This document shows positions 8,116-16,322 of a stretch of DNA of 33,153 nucleotides, in pieces. Position numbers and translations under genes: made by a program. Numbering within the stretch: position 1 is the stretch's first letter; the number at the start of each line of letters is the position of its first letter. Source of the DNA: Gemmatimonadales bacterium (lineage in GTDB: Bacteria; Gemmatimonadota; Gemmatimonadetes; Gemmatimonadales; GWC2-71-9); assembly GCA_025928645.1 (NCBI GenBank), contig JAICJD010000018.1, positions 1 through 33,153 on the forward strand, written 5' to 3'. The notes under the pieces are model-generated. The model saw only the letters and a list, made by a program, of their open reading frames with translations. It ran no database searches and had not been told where the DNA came from.

Positions 8116-8871
8116 TCATCGGCGAAGCTGGACGCCGGCGTAGATCCGGCGGTCGAGCCGGCGATCCTCCGGGCCGCTCACACCCCAGCCGAACGCCGCC
8201 AGCAACGTCACGAGCGGGCCCAATTGCGCTCGCCCGCCGCCACCACAGAGCGTGCCGACGCCGTCGAGCTCCGCGCCCGCCTCCGCGTGGCATTCTCCCA
8301 GCAGCTCGAGCCAGGGCCGGGCCAGACGGGACACGGCCAAGCCGAAGATGAAACCCGACGCCCCCTCCGCCTGCTCCCATCCCGCATCGGCGTTGAGGTG
8401 CACTGGACCGACCGCCCAGGCGACCTCGACCGGCAGCAGCACGGATGTTTCCGCGTCGGCCACACCTCTCGCCACCGCACCTCTGGAACCGGCGAACGAG
8501 ACCTGAGGATACGTCGAGACGGCCATTCCGCGCTCACCGCCGTCCACGAAGCGCAGCTTCACCCCGACATTGAGATTGCCGAGCCCCGCTTTGGCGCGGG
8601 CACCGCCCCCCGCGGCCACTCGCCAGGGCATCTCGGCCTTGAGTTGCATGCGAGGTCCGACGCCGAGGTTCAGGTCCGCGCGTGGTGCGTCGTAGTCAGT
8701 ACCCCCGAACGAGCGTTCGGCCGCGAACGAGAGATTGAGCTCGACGTGTCCGTTGCCCGGCGTGCCGGGGTCGTCCGTCACGAGCGGCGGTCCACCCTGG
8801 GCAGACGCCGATTGCGCGAAGGCAAATGCGGCCAAGGCGCAGAGACGCGCGGCCTCCGGGACCAGATGCAC
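8116..8871 (-). CDS. Putative outer-membrane beta-barrel protein, function unknown
   Basis: 251 residues from GTG 8869-8871. A signal peptide ending SASAQ is followed by GGPPLVTDDPGTPGNGHVEL, an opening common to exported proteins annotated as putative transporters or phenol-degradation-type barrels. Alternating hydrophobic and polar beta-strand segments with aromatic ends (HVELNLSFAAERSF, LNVGVKLRFVDGG, VAWAVGPVHLNADAGWE) and a C-terminal RIYAGVQLRR strand support a small barrel. It begins 17 nt after the rnhB stop, so it may be co-transcribed with the ribosomal block. No good Shine-Dalgarno is visible and no ATG suits, so the start is uncertain by a few codons. Confidence 0.6.
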   Translation of the reverse strand: MHLVPEAARLCALAAFAFAQSASAQGGPPLVTDDPGTPGNGHVELNLSFAAERSFGGTDYDAPRADLNLGVGPRMQLKAEMPWRVAAGGGARAKAGLGNLNVGVKLRFVDGGERGMAVSTYPQVSFAGSRGAVARGVADAETSVLLPVEVAWAVGPVHLNADAGWEQAEGASGFIFGLAVSRLARPWLELLGECHAEAGAELDGVGTLCGGGGRAQLGPLVTLLAAFGWGVSGPEDRRLDRRIYAGVQLRR

Positions 8872-8888
8872 GGAGAGCGCCCAGCCGA

Positions 8889-9524
8889 TCAGAATAGCGC
8901 GAGCTGAGCGATGGGCTCGAAGCTGCGACGGTGATGGGCGGTGGGGCCCCGCGCCCGGAGCCCGGCGTGATGCTCCTCGGTGCCGTAGCCCATGTTGGTC
9001 TCCCACCCATACCCGGGGTGCCGCGCCGCGAGGCGCTGCATCAGCCGGTCGCGGACGGTCTTGGCCAGCACGGCGGCAGCGGCGATGGACTGGCAGCGCG
9101 CGTCGCCGTCCACCAGCGCGTCGTGGGGATAGCCGACCTCGGGGAGCGGCAGGCCGTCGATCAGGATACGATAGGGCCGGCCGGTGAGCCGGTCGGTTCG
9201 AAGCAGTGCGGTGATGGCGCGGTGCATGGCGAGCGCGGAGGCCACGCGGATGTTGAGCCGGTCGATCTCGTGCGACGAGGCGGCGCCCACGGCGAAGCCG
9301 AGCGCGCGCGACCGGACCCGCTCGGCGAGCACCCGGCGGACGCGCGCCGGAAGGATTTTGCTGTCCCGGAGGCCGCGGACCGCACGGCACATGGGAGGAA
9401 ACACGACGGCCGCGGCGACCACCGGTCCTGCCAGTGGGCCGCGGCCCGCTTCGTCGACGCCCACGAGGAGCGCCTCCTCGGCCCAGGCCACCCGTTCTCG
9501 TTGGAGCGAGGGGCGGAGGGGCAT
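8889..9524 (-). CDS. rnhB: Ribonuclease HII
   Basis: 211-residue RNase HII, which cuts the RNA strand of RNA-DNA hybrids and removes misincorporated ribonucleotides. The N-terminal signature VGVDEAGRGPLAGPVVAAAV carries catalytic D24 and E25. Further motifs are RDSKILPARVR, the DGLPLP segment with an acidic residue, CQSIAAAAVLAKTVRDRLM and the family-typical GYGWETNMGYGTEEHHAGL. It starts 4 nt after the rplS stop; rplS-rnhB adjacency is a common bacterial order and supports the call. Confidence 0.96.
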   Translation of the reverse strand: MPLRPSLQRERVAWAEEALLVGVDEAGRGPLAGPVVAAAVVFPPMCRAVRGLRDSKILPARVRRVLAERVRSRALGFAVGAASSHEIDRLNIRVASALAMHRAITALLRTDRLTGRPYRILIDGLPLPEVGYPHDALVDGDARCQSIAAAAVLAKTVRDRLMQRLAARHPGYGWETNMGYGTEEHHAGLRARGPTAHHRRSFEPIAQLALF

Positions 9525-9528
9525 CGGC

Positions 9529-9876
9529 TCAGCCCTCGCGCTTCTCCCGGATGCGCGCGGCCTTGCCGCTCAGCGCGCGGAGATAGTAGAGCTTGGCCCG
9601 CCGCACCCGGCCCCGCCGCACCAGCTCCACCGACGCGATGGTCGGGCTGTGCATCGGGAACAGCCGCTCGACGCCCACGCCAGCCGAGACTTTCCGCACG
9701 GTGAAGTTCTCGCTGATGCCGCCGCCGCGCTTGGCGATCACCAGCCCCTCGAAGGCCTGGAGCCGCTCCTTGTCGCCCTCACGAACGCGGACCATGACCC
9801 GCACGGTGTCTCCCGGATCGAATGCAGGAATGTCCGTGCGCATGCCCTCACGGGCCACCGCTGCCAATCGCTCCAT
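9529..9876 (-). CDS. rplS: 50S ribosomal protein L19
   Basis: 115 residues, normal length for L19, a large-subunit protein at the interface with the 30S subunit. Typical sequences are [60 protein letters not shown] and [23 protein letters not shown] 9876 follows a good ribosome site GGAGGA. Upstream of it is a 188-nt spacer after trmD holding a large REP-like hairpin, unlike the tight spacing of the rest of the block, so mRNA processing or separate control of rplS is possible. Confidence 0.97.
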   Translation of the reverse strand: MERLAAVAREGMRTDIPAFDPGDTVRVMVRVREGDKERLQAFEGLVIAKRGGGISENFTVRKVSAGVGVERLFPMHSPTIASVELVRRGRVRRAKLYYLRALSGKAARIREKREG

Positions 9877-9953
9877 CGTCGAATCCTCCGCGCCGTCCGG
9901 CGCCTGGTGCCTGCAGGTTACCCCAATGTACACGGTCGGCCGCTGCCGTGGCC

Positions 9954-10035
9954 TCATCCCGAGCGCAGCGAGGGACCTTGCCGGGGATCGGCTCGTGAGC
10001 GGCGCGGGCGAGGTCCCTCGCTGCGCTCGAGATGA
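9954..10035. repeat. REP-like inverted repeat, full copy 1
   Basis: Two 25-nt arms (9954-9978 and 10011-10035) are reverse complements at 24 of 25 positions, with a 32-nt loop. The core reads CCCGAGCGCAGCGAGGGACC. The same sequence with GGAGC in place of GCAGC recurs at 23804-23886, and fragments occur at 10798-10820 and 28369-28393. It lies between trmD and rplS, so it could act as an mRNA-stabilising or processing hairpin inside the operon. No mobile-element gene accompanies it. Confidence 0.85.
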
Positions 10036-10064
10036 AGATTTGCGCTGGCGACGAAGCCCTCCGC

Positions 10065-10793
10065 TCACGATCCCTCGTCCCCCGCGTACCGCTCCCACAG
10101 ATCCGGCCGACGCTCCCGCGTCAGCCGCTCCGCCTCCGCCCGCCGCCACGCCTCGATCCTCGCGTGATCGCCCGAGCGCAGGACCTCGGGCACCGCGAGC
10201 CCGCGATACTCCGGCGGCCGGGTATAGCTGGGCGGGCTCAGCAGCCCCTCGTAGTGCGAATCGCCGCTCGCGCTCTCGTGGTCGCCCAGCGCGCCCGGGA
10301 GGAGCCGCACCACCGCGTCGAGCACGCAGATGGCCGCCGGCTCGCCGCCCGAGAGCACGAAGTCGCCGACCGACAGCTCCTCGGCGCCCAGCCCATCGGC
10401 CACGCGCTGATCCACGTCCTTGTAGTGGCCGCAGAGCAGCGTGAGCCGGCGGCGAATCGAGAACCGCACCGCGTCGTCGTGCCCGAACCGGCGCCCTCGC
10501 GCCGAGAGCAGCACCACCGCGTCCAGGGGCCCCAGGCTCTCGACCGCCTCGAAGAACGGCTCGGGCTTGAGCACCATCCCCGCGCCGCCGCCGTAGGCGT
10601 AGTCGTCCACCGTGGCGTGCCGGTCGTGGGTGAAGGCGCGGAGCTGTACCAGATTGAACGTCACCAGCCCGGCCGCCGCCGCCCGCCCCGGGATGCTCGC
10701 CGCGGTAAACGGGGCGATGACCTCGGGGAACAGGGTGACGACGTCGATGGTCAGCGGACGGTCGGAAGGTCGGACGGTCGGACGGTCGGACAA
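10065..10793 (-). CDS. trmD: tRNA (guanine-37-N1)-methyltransferase
   Basis: TrmD methylates G37 next to the tRNA anticodon using S-adenosylmethionine and prevents frameshifting. The knotted SPOUT core is clear: [16 protein letters not shown] near the start, [53 protein letters not shown] and [16 protein letters not shown]. The C-terminal helix region ends [15 protein letters not shown]. The start is odd: no ATG or GTG lies before the conserved LTIDVV. The longest frame begins at TTG 10793 and adds 13 residues encoded by an octamer repeat tract; CTG at 10754 would begin directly at the conserved part. It lies between rimM and rplS, the usual order. Confidence 0.95.
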   Translation of the reverse strand: MSDRPTVRPSDRPLTIDVVTLFPEVIAPFTAASIPGRAAAAGLVTFNLVQLRAFTHDRHATVDDYAYGGGAGMVLKPEPFFEAVESLGPLDAVVLLSARGRRFGHDDAVRFSIRRRLTLLCGHYKDVDQRVADGLGAEELSVGDFVLSGGEPAAICVLDAVVRLLPGALGDHESASGDSHYEGLLSPPSYTRPPEYRGLAVPEVLRSGDHARIEAWRRAEAERLTRERRPDLWERYAGDEGS

Positions 10794-10864
10794 TATGCCG
10801 TTCCCTCACTCGGGATGACCGAACCATTCCCGTCGCCCCTGACCGTCCGACCGTCTGACCGTCC
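10756..10864. repeat. Inverted pair of GGACGGTC tandem tracts between rimM and trmD
   Basis: 10756-10791 carries about four and a half octamers of the GGACGGTC type; one unit has an A for C. 10841-10864 carries three units in the opposite orientation (GACCGTCC and a variant). The two tracts could pair as a long imperfect stem around a roughly 50-nt loop. The left tract overlaps the first codons of trmD and the right tract abuts the rimM stop. Similar GGACGG-cored tracts occur at 14972-15005, 17786-17821 and about 28301-28355. Confidence 0.75.
10798..10820. repeat. REP-like element fragment
   Basis: The sequence CCCTCACTCGGGATGACC matches the right arm of the REP-like element (CCCTCGCTCCGCTCGGGATGAC) with an internal deletion of a few bases. 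It sits in the loop between the paired GGACGGTC tracts, so this rimM-trmD gap has gathered both repeat families. Confidence 0.5.
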
Positions 10865-11391
10865 TACTCCACCAGCCCCTCCGGCGGCGTCACTACCAGC
10901 CTCCGCCCCGCCCGGTCCACCTGGGCCACGAACTCCTTCCGGTACGGCAGCAGGAACTCGCGCTTTGGGCCCTGCACCTCGATCATCAGCCCCGACGGCA
11001 GCTCGTACACCCCGCTCACCAGGCCCAGCGGCGTCTCGTCCGGCAGCCGGACCGCGAAGCCGTCCAGCTCGTGGAGGTAGACCTCGTCGTCCGCGGGCGG
11101 CGCGAGGTCGCCCGCCGGCGCCGCCACGAACAGCCCGCGCCACGGATCGATGTCCTCGCGCCGCTCCGCGCCCGCGAACTTGAGCAGCCATTCGCGGTGG
11201 TACGCCCTGCTCCGCTCGATCGTGAGCGGCCCCGCCACCGTTTCGCCGTCCAGGCCCACCAGCCAGACCGACCGGCCCGGCGCGAAGGCCAGCGCGGGAT
11301 CGTCGGTGAGCGGGAAGAGCGTGAGATCGCCCTTGAGCCCGTGCGGCTTTCGGAGCCGGCCCACCACCAGGTGGTGGGGCTCGGCCGTCAT
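10864..11391 (-). CDS. rimM: 16S rRNA processing / ribosome maturation factor RimM
   Basis: 175 residues, normal length. RimM binds ribosomal protein S19 and the 30S head to help 16S rRNA maturation. The N-terminal RimM domain begins HLVVGRLRKPHGLKGDLTLF, with the expected G-x-HG-xKG pattern. The C-terminal PRC-barrel half contains DDEVYLHELDGFAVRLPDE and ends EFLLPYRKEFVAQVDRAGRR then LVVTPPEGLVE. ATG 11391 shares one base with the rpsP stop (TGATG), so the two are coupled. The gene order rpsP-rimM-trmD is widely conserved. Confidence 0.96.
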   Translation of the reverse strand: MTAEPHHLVVGRLRKPHGLKGDLTLFPLTDDPALAFAPGRSVWLVGLDGETVAGPLTIERSRAYHREWLLKFAGAERREDIDPWRGLFVAAPAGDLAPPADDEVYLHELDGFAVRLPDETPLGLVSGVYELPSGLMIEVQGPKREFLLPYRKEFVAQVDRAGRRLVVTPPEGLVE

Positions 11392-11654
11392 CAGGCCGAC
11401 GCTGGCGCGAACACCCCGGCCTGCTTGAGAAGCGACTGCACGGTGTCCGACGGCGTCGCGCCCTGCCGGATCCACTGGCGGGCCTTCTCCGCGTCCACCT
11501 GGACCTTCTCGGCCGCCGTGGTGCCCTTCGGGTTGTACGTGCCGATGATCTCGATGAACCGCCCGTCGCGCGGCGACTCCTGGTCGGCGACGACGATACG
11601 GTACAGCGGGAGCTTCTTGCGGCCGACGCGACGCAGCCGAATCCGAGTTGCCAT
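11391..11654 (-). CDS. rpsP: 30S ribosomal protein S16
   Basis: 87-residue S16, a small-subunit assembly protein. The start [20 protein letters not shown] is characteristic, followed by [20 protein letters not shown] and [20 protein letters not shown]. It begins 23 nt after ffh and runs directly into rimM. The small KH-domain RNA-binding gene that many bacteria carry between rpsP and rimM is absent here. Confidence 0.97.
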   Translation of the reverse strand: MATRIRLRRVGRKKLPLYRIVVADQESPRDGRFIEIIGTYNPKGTTAAEKVQVDAEKARQWIRQGATPSDTVQSLLKQAGVFAPASA

Positions 11655-11677
11655 GTCCGTTCCTGGGTGTCCTGGGG

Positions 11678-13021
11678 TTAACCGGGGAAAGGTCCACGCC
11701 CGAAGGGGAGCTTCATGCCCATGCCCCCGGTCTTTCCCACCGTCTTCATGACCTTCTGCATCTGCTTGAACTGCGCGAGCAGCGTGTTCACTTCCTGCAC
11801 CGTGCGGCCGCTGCCTTTGGCGATCCGGAGCCGCCGCTGCCCGTTGATGACGTCCGGATTGGTGCGCTCCTTGGGCGTCATCGAGAGCACGATGGCCTCG
11901 ACGTGCTTGAGCTTCTTGTCGTCGACCTTGGCCGCCTGCAGCATGGCCGGGTTGATGCCCGGCAGGAGGCCCAGCACGTTCTTGAGCGGCCCCATCTTCT
12001 GCATCTGCCGCATGGCGTTGAGGAAGTCCTCGAGATCCATCCCCTTCTTCGAGGTGACCTTCTTCGCCAGCCGCTCGGCTTCCTTCTCGTCGACCGCCGT
12101 CTGCGCCTTCTCGACCAGCGACAGGATGTCGCCCTGCTGCAGGATGCGGCCGGCGAGCCGGTCGGGATGGAACGGCTCGAGCGCGTCCAGCTTCTCGCCC
12201 ACGCCGATGAACTTGATCGGCGCGCGGGTGACCCCGTAGATCGAGAGCGCGGCGCCGCCCCGCGCATCGCCGTCCATCTTGGTGAGGACGACGCCGGTGA
12301 CGCCGAGCGCGTCGTGGAAGCCCTGCGCGATGCGGACCGCATCCTGGCCGGTCATCCCGTCGGCCACCAGCAGGATCTCCTGCGGGTCGACGGCGGCCTT
12401 GAGCTTCCTGAGCTCCTGCATCATCTCGTCGTCGATCTGGAGCCGGCCGGCGGTGTCGACGATGACCGTCCGCGCCCGCGCCTTGCCCGCCTCGACGATG
12501 CCGCGCTTGACGATGCCCACCACGTCCGTGGATCCCGGATCGCCGTACGCGCCGACCTCGACCTGCTTCGACAGCGTGAGGAGCTGCTCGATGGCCGCCG
12601 GACGGTACACGTCGGCCGCGACCAGGAACGGCGCCTTCTGCTCCAGCTTGAGCCGGCGCGCCAGCTTGCCGGCGGTGGTGGTCTTGCCCGAGCCCTGGAG
12701 GCCCACCAGCAGGATGACGGTGGGCGGCACCGTGGCGAACGCGAGCGGCGCCTGCTTCTCGCCGAGCAGCGCCACCAGCTCGTCGTAGACGATCTTGACG
12801 AGCTGATGCCCCGGCCGCACCTCCTTGAGCGCCGTGATCCCGACGGCCTTGGCCTGGACCCGCTCGAGAAACTCGCGGGTGAGGTCGAAGCTGACGTCGG
12901 CTTCGAGAAGGATCCGGCGGATTTCCCGGAGCCCTTCCTTGACCGCGTCTTCCGTCAGGACACCGCGGCCCGTGAGCTTCTGGAGGGTGTCGTTGAGTTT
13001 CTGGGACAGCTCGTCGAACAT
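11678..13021 (-). CDS. ffh: Signal recognition particle protein Ffh (SRP54)
   Basis: 447 residues. Ffh binds signal sequences and 4.5S RNA and, through its GTPase, docks ribosomes to FtsY at the membrane. Domains are in order: N-terminal four-helix bundle from [21 protein letters not shown] domain with P-loop [15 protein letters not shown] at 107-121, [20 protein letters not shown] and [10 protein letters not shown]; and a Met-rich M domain with the RNA-binding [12 protein letters not shown] region and a short tail. A TATGCT box 9 nt before ATG 13021 suggests a near-leaderless promoter. First gene of the ffh-rpsP-rimM-trmD-rplS-rnhB series. Confidence 0.97.
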   Translation of the reverse strand: MFDELSQKLNDTLQKLTGRGVLTEDAVKEGLREIRRILLEADVSFDLTREFLERVQAKAVGITALKEVRPGHQLVKIVYDELVALLGEKQAPLAFATVPPTVILLVGLQGSGKTTTAGKLARRLKLEQKAPFLVAADVYRPAAIEQLLTLSKQVEVGAYGDPGSTDVVGIVKRGIVEAGKARARTVIVDTAGRLQIDDEMMQELRKLKAAVDPQEILLVADGMTGQDAVRIAQGFHDALGVTGVVLTKMDGDARGGAALSIYGVTRAPIKFIGVGEKLDALEPFHPDRLAGRILQQGDILSLVEKAQTAVDEKEAERLAKKVTSKKGMDLEDFLNAMRQMQKMGPLKNVLGLLPGINPAMLQAAKVDDKKLKHVEAIVLSMTPKERTNPDVINGQRRLRIAKGSGRTVQEVNTLLAQFKQMQKVMKTVGKTGGMGMKLPFGRGPFPG

Positions 13022-13030
13022 AAGCCCGTA

Positions 13031-13036
13031 AGCATA
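13031..13036 (-). promoter_or_regulatory. Candidate -10 box (TATGCT) for the ffh operon
   Basis: On the minus strand TATGCT lies 9 nt before the ffh ATG, in a 55-nt gap after the galactose-oxidase-like gene. Spacing suggests a transcript with almost no leader. No convincing -35 is visible. Confidence 0.4.
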
Positions 13037-13076
13037 ACCGGCGAGCGGGCTTTGGACAAGCCGCAGGGTCGCTCGC

Positions 13077-14585
13077 TCAGGGGCCGACGGTGAGCATCCG
13101 GGCCCGCGACGGCACGCCCTTGTCGTTGAGCAGGAAGAGCATGTAAGGGCCGGGCGGGGCCAGGTGGGAGTTGAGCGGGCCGGCGGCCCGGAGCGTGGTG
13201 GCGCCGGTCTTGGTGAAGGTGAGCGGGTAGATGAGCTGGCTCTGATTGAATGCGTGGGTCACCGAGGAGAGCCGGATGAGCGTGCCACGGTGCACGGAGG
13301 CGGCGTCCGCCGACCCGACCGTGAACGTCTGCCCGTAACGCACCCGCGCCGGGGCCGTCCCGATCGGGGGCCGATGGGCCAGGCTTCCGTCGGACGCGAA
13401 CAGATAGGGCGGCGAATAGATCTGGGCCGAAAACTCGCTGCTCTCGAATGCCACTCCCCCGCCCTCCCCACTGCCGCTCGAGAGCACCCGCCCGTCGGGC
13501 AGGAGCAACGCCGTCGAGTGATAGGTCCGGCCGACCGCCTCGGACGCGACGACCGTCCAGGCGTGGGTGACCGGATCCCAGAGCTCCGCCCGCCGGACGG
13601 GGCTCGTCACGTCGTTGAACCCGGGCCCGCTGGTCCCGTTGGTGACCAGTACCTGTCCGTTGGCGAGAATCGTCGCGTTCATCTGGCGCCTGGCGACGTG
13701 CATCGCGGGGACGGTTTGCCACGCCGGCGACGGCTGATTCAAGTCGATGATCTCGGCCGACGCGGTCGGCGGGTCGCCGCCGCCGGCGTAGAGGATCTTG
13801 CCGGGCGCGTACATCACGGCCGAGCCCATCCGGCGGTCCGCCACCTGGCGAGCGGCCACAGAGATCCAGCGACCAGTTCCCGACAGCGCCAGATACGAGG
13901 AGGCGGCGGGAAAGCCGGCGAGAAAGACCTGGCCGTTGGGCGCCACGAACATATCCGGGTAGAACGGCGCGCCGATGGCCAGCGGCGCGGTGGTGAGCCG
14001 CCGCCAGGTGGACCCGTTCCAGATCTCGGGGACGGTGACGACGTGCCCGTTCTCGTCGTTGCCCGAGACCACCAGCACGTTGCCGCTCGGCAGCGCCGTG
14101 AGCGTCGGGTAGTAGCGACCTTGCGCCATGGACGGTGTCGCGGTCCAGGTGCCGGTGCGCGCGTCGTACACGGTGGCGTGCAGCTGGCCTCTCGGCCCGC
14201 TGCCGGTGGGGGTCCCGCTCACCACCCCACCGGTCACCAGCAGCCGTCCATCCGGCAGGAAGGTGTGCCCGCTGCAGAAGATGCGGTACGTCTTGGACAC
14301 CGCGGTGAAGCCGGCTGCCGGGTGCGACGGGTCCCACAGCTGGGCCTCGCCCCGGTCGCCCCAGAGCAGGACCTTGGCGGTGGGCAGCAGGTGCAGGTGG
14401 ACCGCGACGACCGGCGTGGAGAACGCGGCGCCCCACTTCCCCTGGCTGGCGAACGTGACCGCCTCGCCGCTCACCGCGTTGGAAATCACCGGCTCCATCG
14501 GGCGTCCCGGATCGCGGCAGGCAGCGAGGGACAGGGCGAACACCGCGAGGCGGCTGACCAGAGTTCTGTCCGGTAGAGGACGCAT
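13077..14585 (-). CDS. Galactose oxidase/glyoxal oxidase-like copper-radical oxidase, lipoprotein
   Basis: 502 residues from ATG 14585; an ATG at 14627 is possible but the signal sequence fits the later start. The lipobox LAAC gives Cys23, so the mature protein is probably membrane-anchored outside the cytoplasm. It has kelch-type propeller repeats (GHTFLPDGRLLVTGG, ALPSGNVLVVSG, LLLPDGRVLSSG) followed by a C-terminal immunoglobulin-like DUF1929 domain. Every residue of the copper-radical site has a counterpart: C104 in RIFCSG (thioether Cys), Y159 in GRYYPT (cross-linked Tyr), Y355-H356 in GRTYHS and H444 in VTHAFNQSQ. These enzymes oxidise alcohols or aldehydes to release hydrogen peroxide. 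The substrate is unknown. Same strand as ffh, 55 nt upstream of it. Confidence 0.88.
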   Translation of the reverse strand: MRPLPDRTLVSRLAVFALSLAACRDPGRPMEPVISNAVSGEAVTFASQGKWGAAFSTPVVAVHLHLLPTAKVLLWGDRGEAQLWDPSHPAAGFTAVSKTYRIFCSGHTFLPDGRLLVTGGVVSGTPTGSGPRGQLHATVYDARTGTWTATPSMAQGRYYPTLTALPSGNVLVVSGNDENGHVVTVPEIWNGSTWRRLTTAPLAIGAPFYPDMFVAPNGQVFLAGFPAASSYLALSGTGRWISVAARQVADRRMGSAVMYAPGKILYAGGGDPPTASAEIIDLNQPSPAWQTVPAMHVARRQMNATILANGQVLVTNGTSGPGFNDVTSPVRRAELWDPVTHAWTVVASEAVGRTYHSTALLLPDGRVLSSGSGEGGGVAFESSEFSAQIYSPPYLFASDGSLAHRPPIGTAPARVRYGQTFTVGSADAASVHRGTLIRLSSVTHAFNQSQLIYPLTFTKTGATTLRAAGPLNSHLAPPGPYMLFLLNDKGVPSRARMLTVGP

Positions 14586-14668
14586 GGCACTACCACCGAG
14601 AAGGGACGCGTTCGACGGACGCGCCAAAGGTGGCGCGGCGCCGTCAAGCCGATATCAAGTGCCGTGAC

Positions 14669-14945
14669 ATGGAGGACGGGCGGCTCGTCACCCGCGCGGG
14701 GCCCGGCGGCCCCTATCGGCTCGGCCCCGGCAACAGCGTCGCCTCCGCAGCCCGCCAGGAGCTCGAGGCGCTGACCCGGGCCACCGGCGAGCCCTCGAGC
14801 GTCGAGATCCTCGCCGGCGACGAGACCCTGATCCTCGACGAGGTCCAGGGCGGGCATTCTGATCGGTACGTCGCCGAGCGTCGGCACCAGCAGGCCGGCG
14901 CACGAGGCGGCCCGCCGGCTCGACTCGGCCACCGGGGTGTGGTTC
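14669..14945 (+). pseudogene. Truncated, frameshifted IclR-family regulator remnant
   Basis: From about ATG 14669 the frame reads MEDGRLVTRAGPGGPYRLGP, matching the end of an IclR winged helix (LxxxGxVxR then YRLGP). SVASAARQELEALTRATGEP and VEILAGDETLILDEVQGG follow, the start of the IclR effector domain. At about 14855 the match moves to the +2 frame (ILIGTSPSVGTSRPAHEAAR), resembling the GxRxPLHATA segment, and it stops where a pyrimidine tract begins near 14950. The first half of the DNA-binding domain and most of the effector domain are missing. The gene cannot make a working regulator. The 456-nt gap between the oxidase and the DUF445 gene otherwise holds only the tract. Confidence 0.7.
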
Positions 14946-14971
14946 GGCGGCGGCGACCTCCTCCTCTCCCT

Positions 14972-15005
14972 CCTTTCCGTCCTTTCCGTCCTTCCGTCTT
15001 CTCCG
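14972..15005. repeat. CCTTTCCGT tandem tract
   Basis: Two exact 9-nt units CCTTTCCGT (14972-14989) are followed by degenerate units CCTTCCGT and CTTCTCCG, in a wider pyrimidine-rich stretch from about 14958. The unit is the reverse complement, with one mismatch, of the GGACGGAGA units at 17786-17821. The two tracts thus bracket the DUF445/ATP-grasp gene pair in opposite orientation. Confidence 0.7.
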
Positions 15006-15041
15006 ACTAAGTTTCCACGCTCCCTCGCGCCCAGGAACCCG

Positions 15042-16316
15042 ATGGTCACCGTCGCCGCGATCCCGCAGGTCACCGACGCGGAGCACAAGCAGCGCCAGCT
15101 CGACCTGATGAAGCGGCGGGCGACCGGGCTGCTGGTGCTCATGGGCGTCGTGTTCGCGGTGGCCTGGACGCTGGAGCCGGCGCATCCGTGGCTGGGATAT
15201 GTCCGGGCCACCGCCGAGGCGGGCATGGTGGGCGGCGTGGCCGACTGGTTCGCCATTACCGCGCTGTTCCGCCGGCCGCTCAACCTGCCGATCCCGCACA
15301 CCGCCATCATTCCCCAGCGGAAGGACCGCATCGGCCGGAGCCTGGGGAACTTCGTCCAGAACAACTTCCTCTCGCCCGAGGTGCTCGGCGCCAAGCTCAA
15401 GGCGGCGGAGCTGAGCCGCCGGGCCGCCGACTGGGTGCGGCAGCCGGAGCACGCGCGCACGCTGGTGCGGCAGGGCGCGGGCGCGCTCCGGAGCGCCAGC
15501 GCGGTCGTGCGCGACGAGGACGTTCACGCCATGCTCGAGCGCAGCGTGATCGAGCCGCTCAAGCGGCGGCCCATCGCCCCCGTGCTGGCCGACGGGCTCG
15601 CCCTGCTCACCGTCAACGACCGGCATCAGCAGCTGCTCGACCGCCTGGTGCAGGGCCTCGCGCACCTCGTGGCGCAGAACGAACCGATGATTCGCGAGCG
15701 CATCCGCGCGGAGAGCCCGTGGTGGGTGCCCGAGTTCGTGGACGACCGGCTGCACGAGCGCGTGGTCGAGGGCATCGAGCGCACGCTGTCCGAGGTGGGG
15801 ACCGATCCCGGCCATCCGCTGCGCCGCCAGCTCGACGATCTGCTGGTGACCTGGATCGAGCAGCTGCGCCAGTCGCCCGAGGCGATCGCCCGCGCGGAGC
15901 AGATCAAGCAGCAGGTGCTCGATCACCCCACCAGCGAGCAGCTCACCGAGTCGCTCTGGCGCGAGGTCAAGCAGGTGCTGGACCGGCAGGTGGCCGCGGC
16001 GGAGCACGGCGCGCCGGGCGGCCTCGAGCGCGGTCTCATCGCCCTGGCGGAGGCCACCCTCGAGGACGCGGCCCTGCTCGACAAGCTCGACGAGTGGCTG
16101 ATCGGGGCGGTACTCCACGCGGTGGACCAGCACCGCCACGAGGTGGGGCAGCTCATCGCGCACACCGTGAGCGTGTGGGATCCGGACGAAACCTCGCGGC
16201 GGATCGAGCTGCAGGTGGGCCGCGACCTGCAGTTCATCCGCATCAACGGCACGCTGGTGGGCGGACTCGTGGGCCTGGTGCTGTACGGCCTGACCCAGCT
16301 CCTGGGCCACGGGTAG
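15042..16316 (+). CDS. DUF445 family membrane protein
   Basis: 424 residues from ATG 15042, preceded by a weak ribosome site AGGAA. DUF445 proteins (YjiN-like) are membrane-anchored and of unknown function. Residues about 29-46 (GLLVLMGVVFAVAWTLE) form the first membrane segment. AEAGMVGGVADWFAITALFR and PIPHTAIIPQRKDRIGRSLG follow, the family's most conserved stretch, then a long amphipathic helical region with coiled-coil character, and a C-terminal membrane segment VGGLVGLVLYGLTQLL. The topology suggests both ends in the membrane with a large soluble helical domain between. It is followed 6 nt later by the ATP-grasp gene, so the products probably work together. Confidence 0.9.
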   Translation: MVTVAAIPQVTDAEHKQRQLDLMKRRATGLLVLMGVVFAVAWTLEPAHPWLGYVRATAEAGMVGGVADWFAITALFRRPLNLPIPHTAIIPQRKDRIGRSLGNFVQNNFLSPEVLGAKLKAAELSRRAADWVRQPEHARTLVRQGAGALRSASAVVRDEDVHAMLERSVIEPLKRRPIAPVLADGLALLTVNDRHQQLLDRLVQGLAHLVAQNEPMIRERIRAESPWWVPEFVDDRLHERVVEGIERTLSEVGTDPGHPLRRQLDDLLVTWIEQLRQSPEAIARAEQIKQQVLDHPTSEQLTESLWREVKQVLDRQVAAAEHGAPGGLERGLIALAEATLEDAALLDKLDEWLIGAVLHAVDQHRHEVGQLIAHTVSVWDPDETSRRIELQVGRDLQFIRINGTLVGGLVGLVLYGLTQLLGHG

Positions 16317-16322
16317 CCGCCC

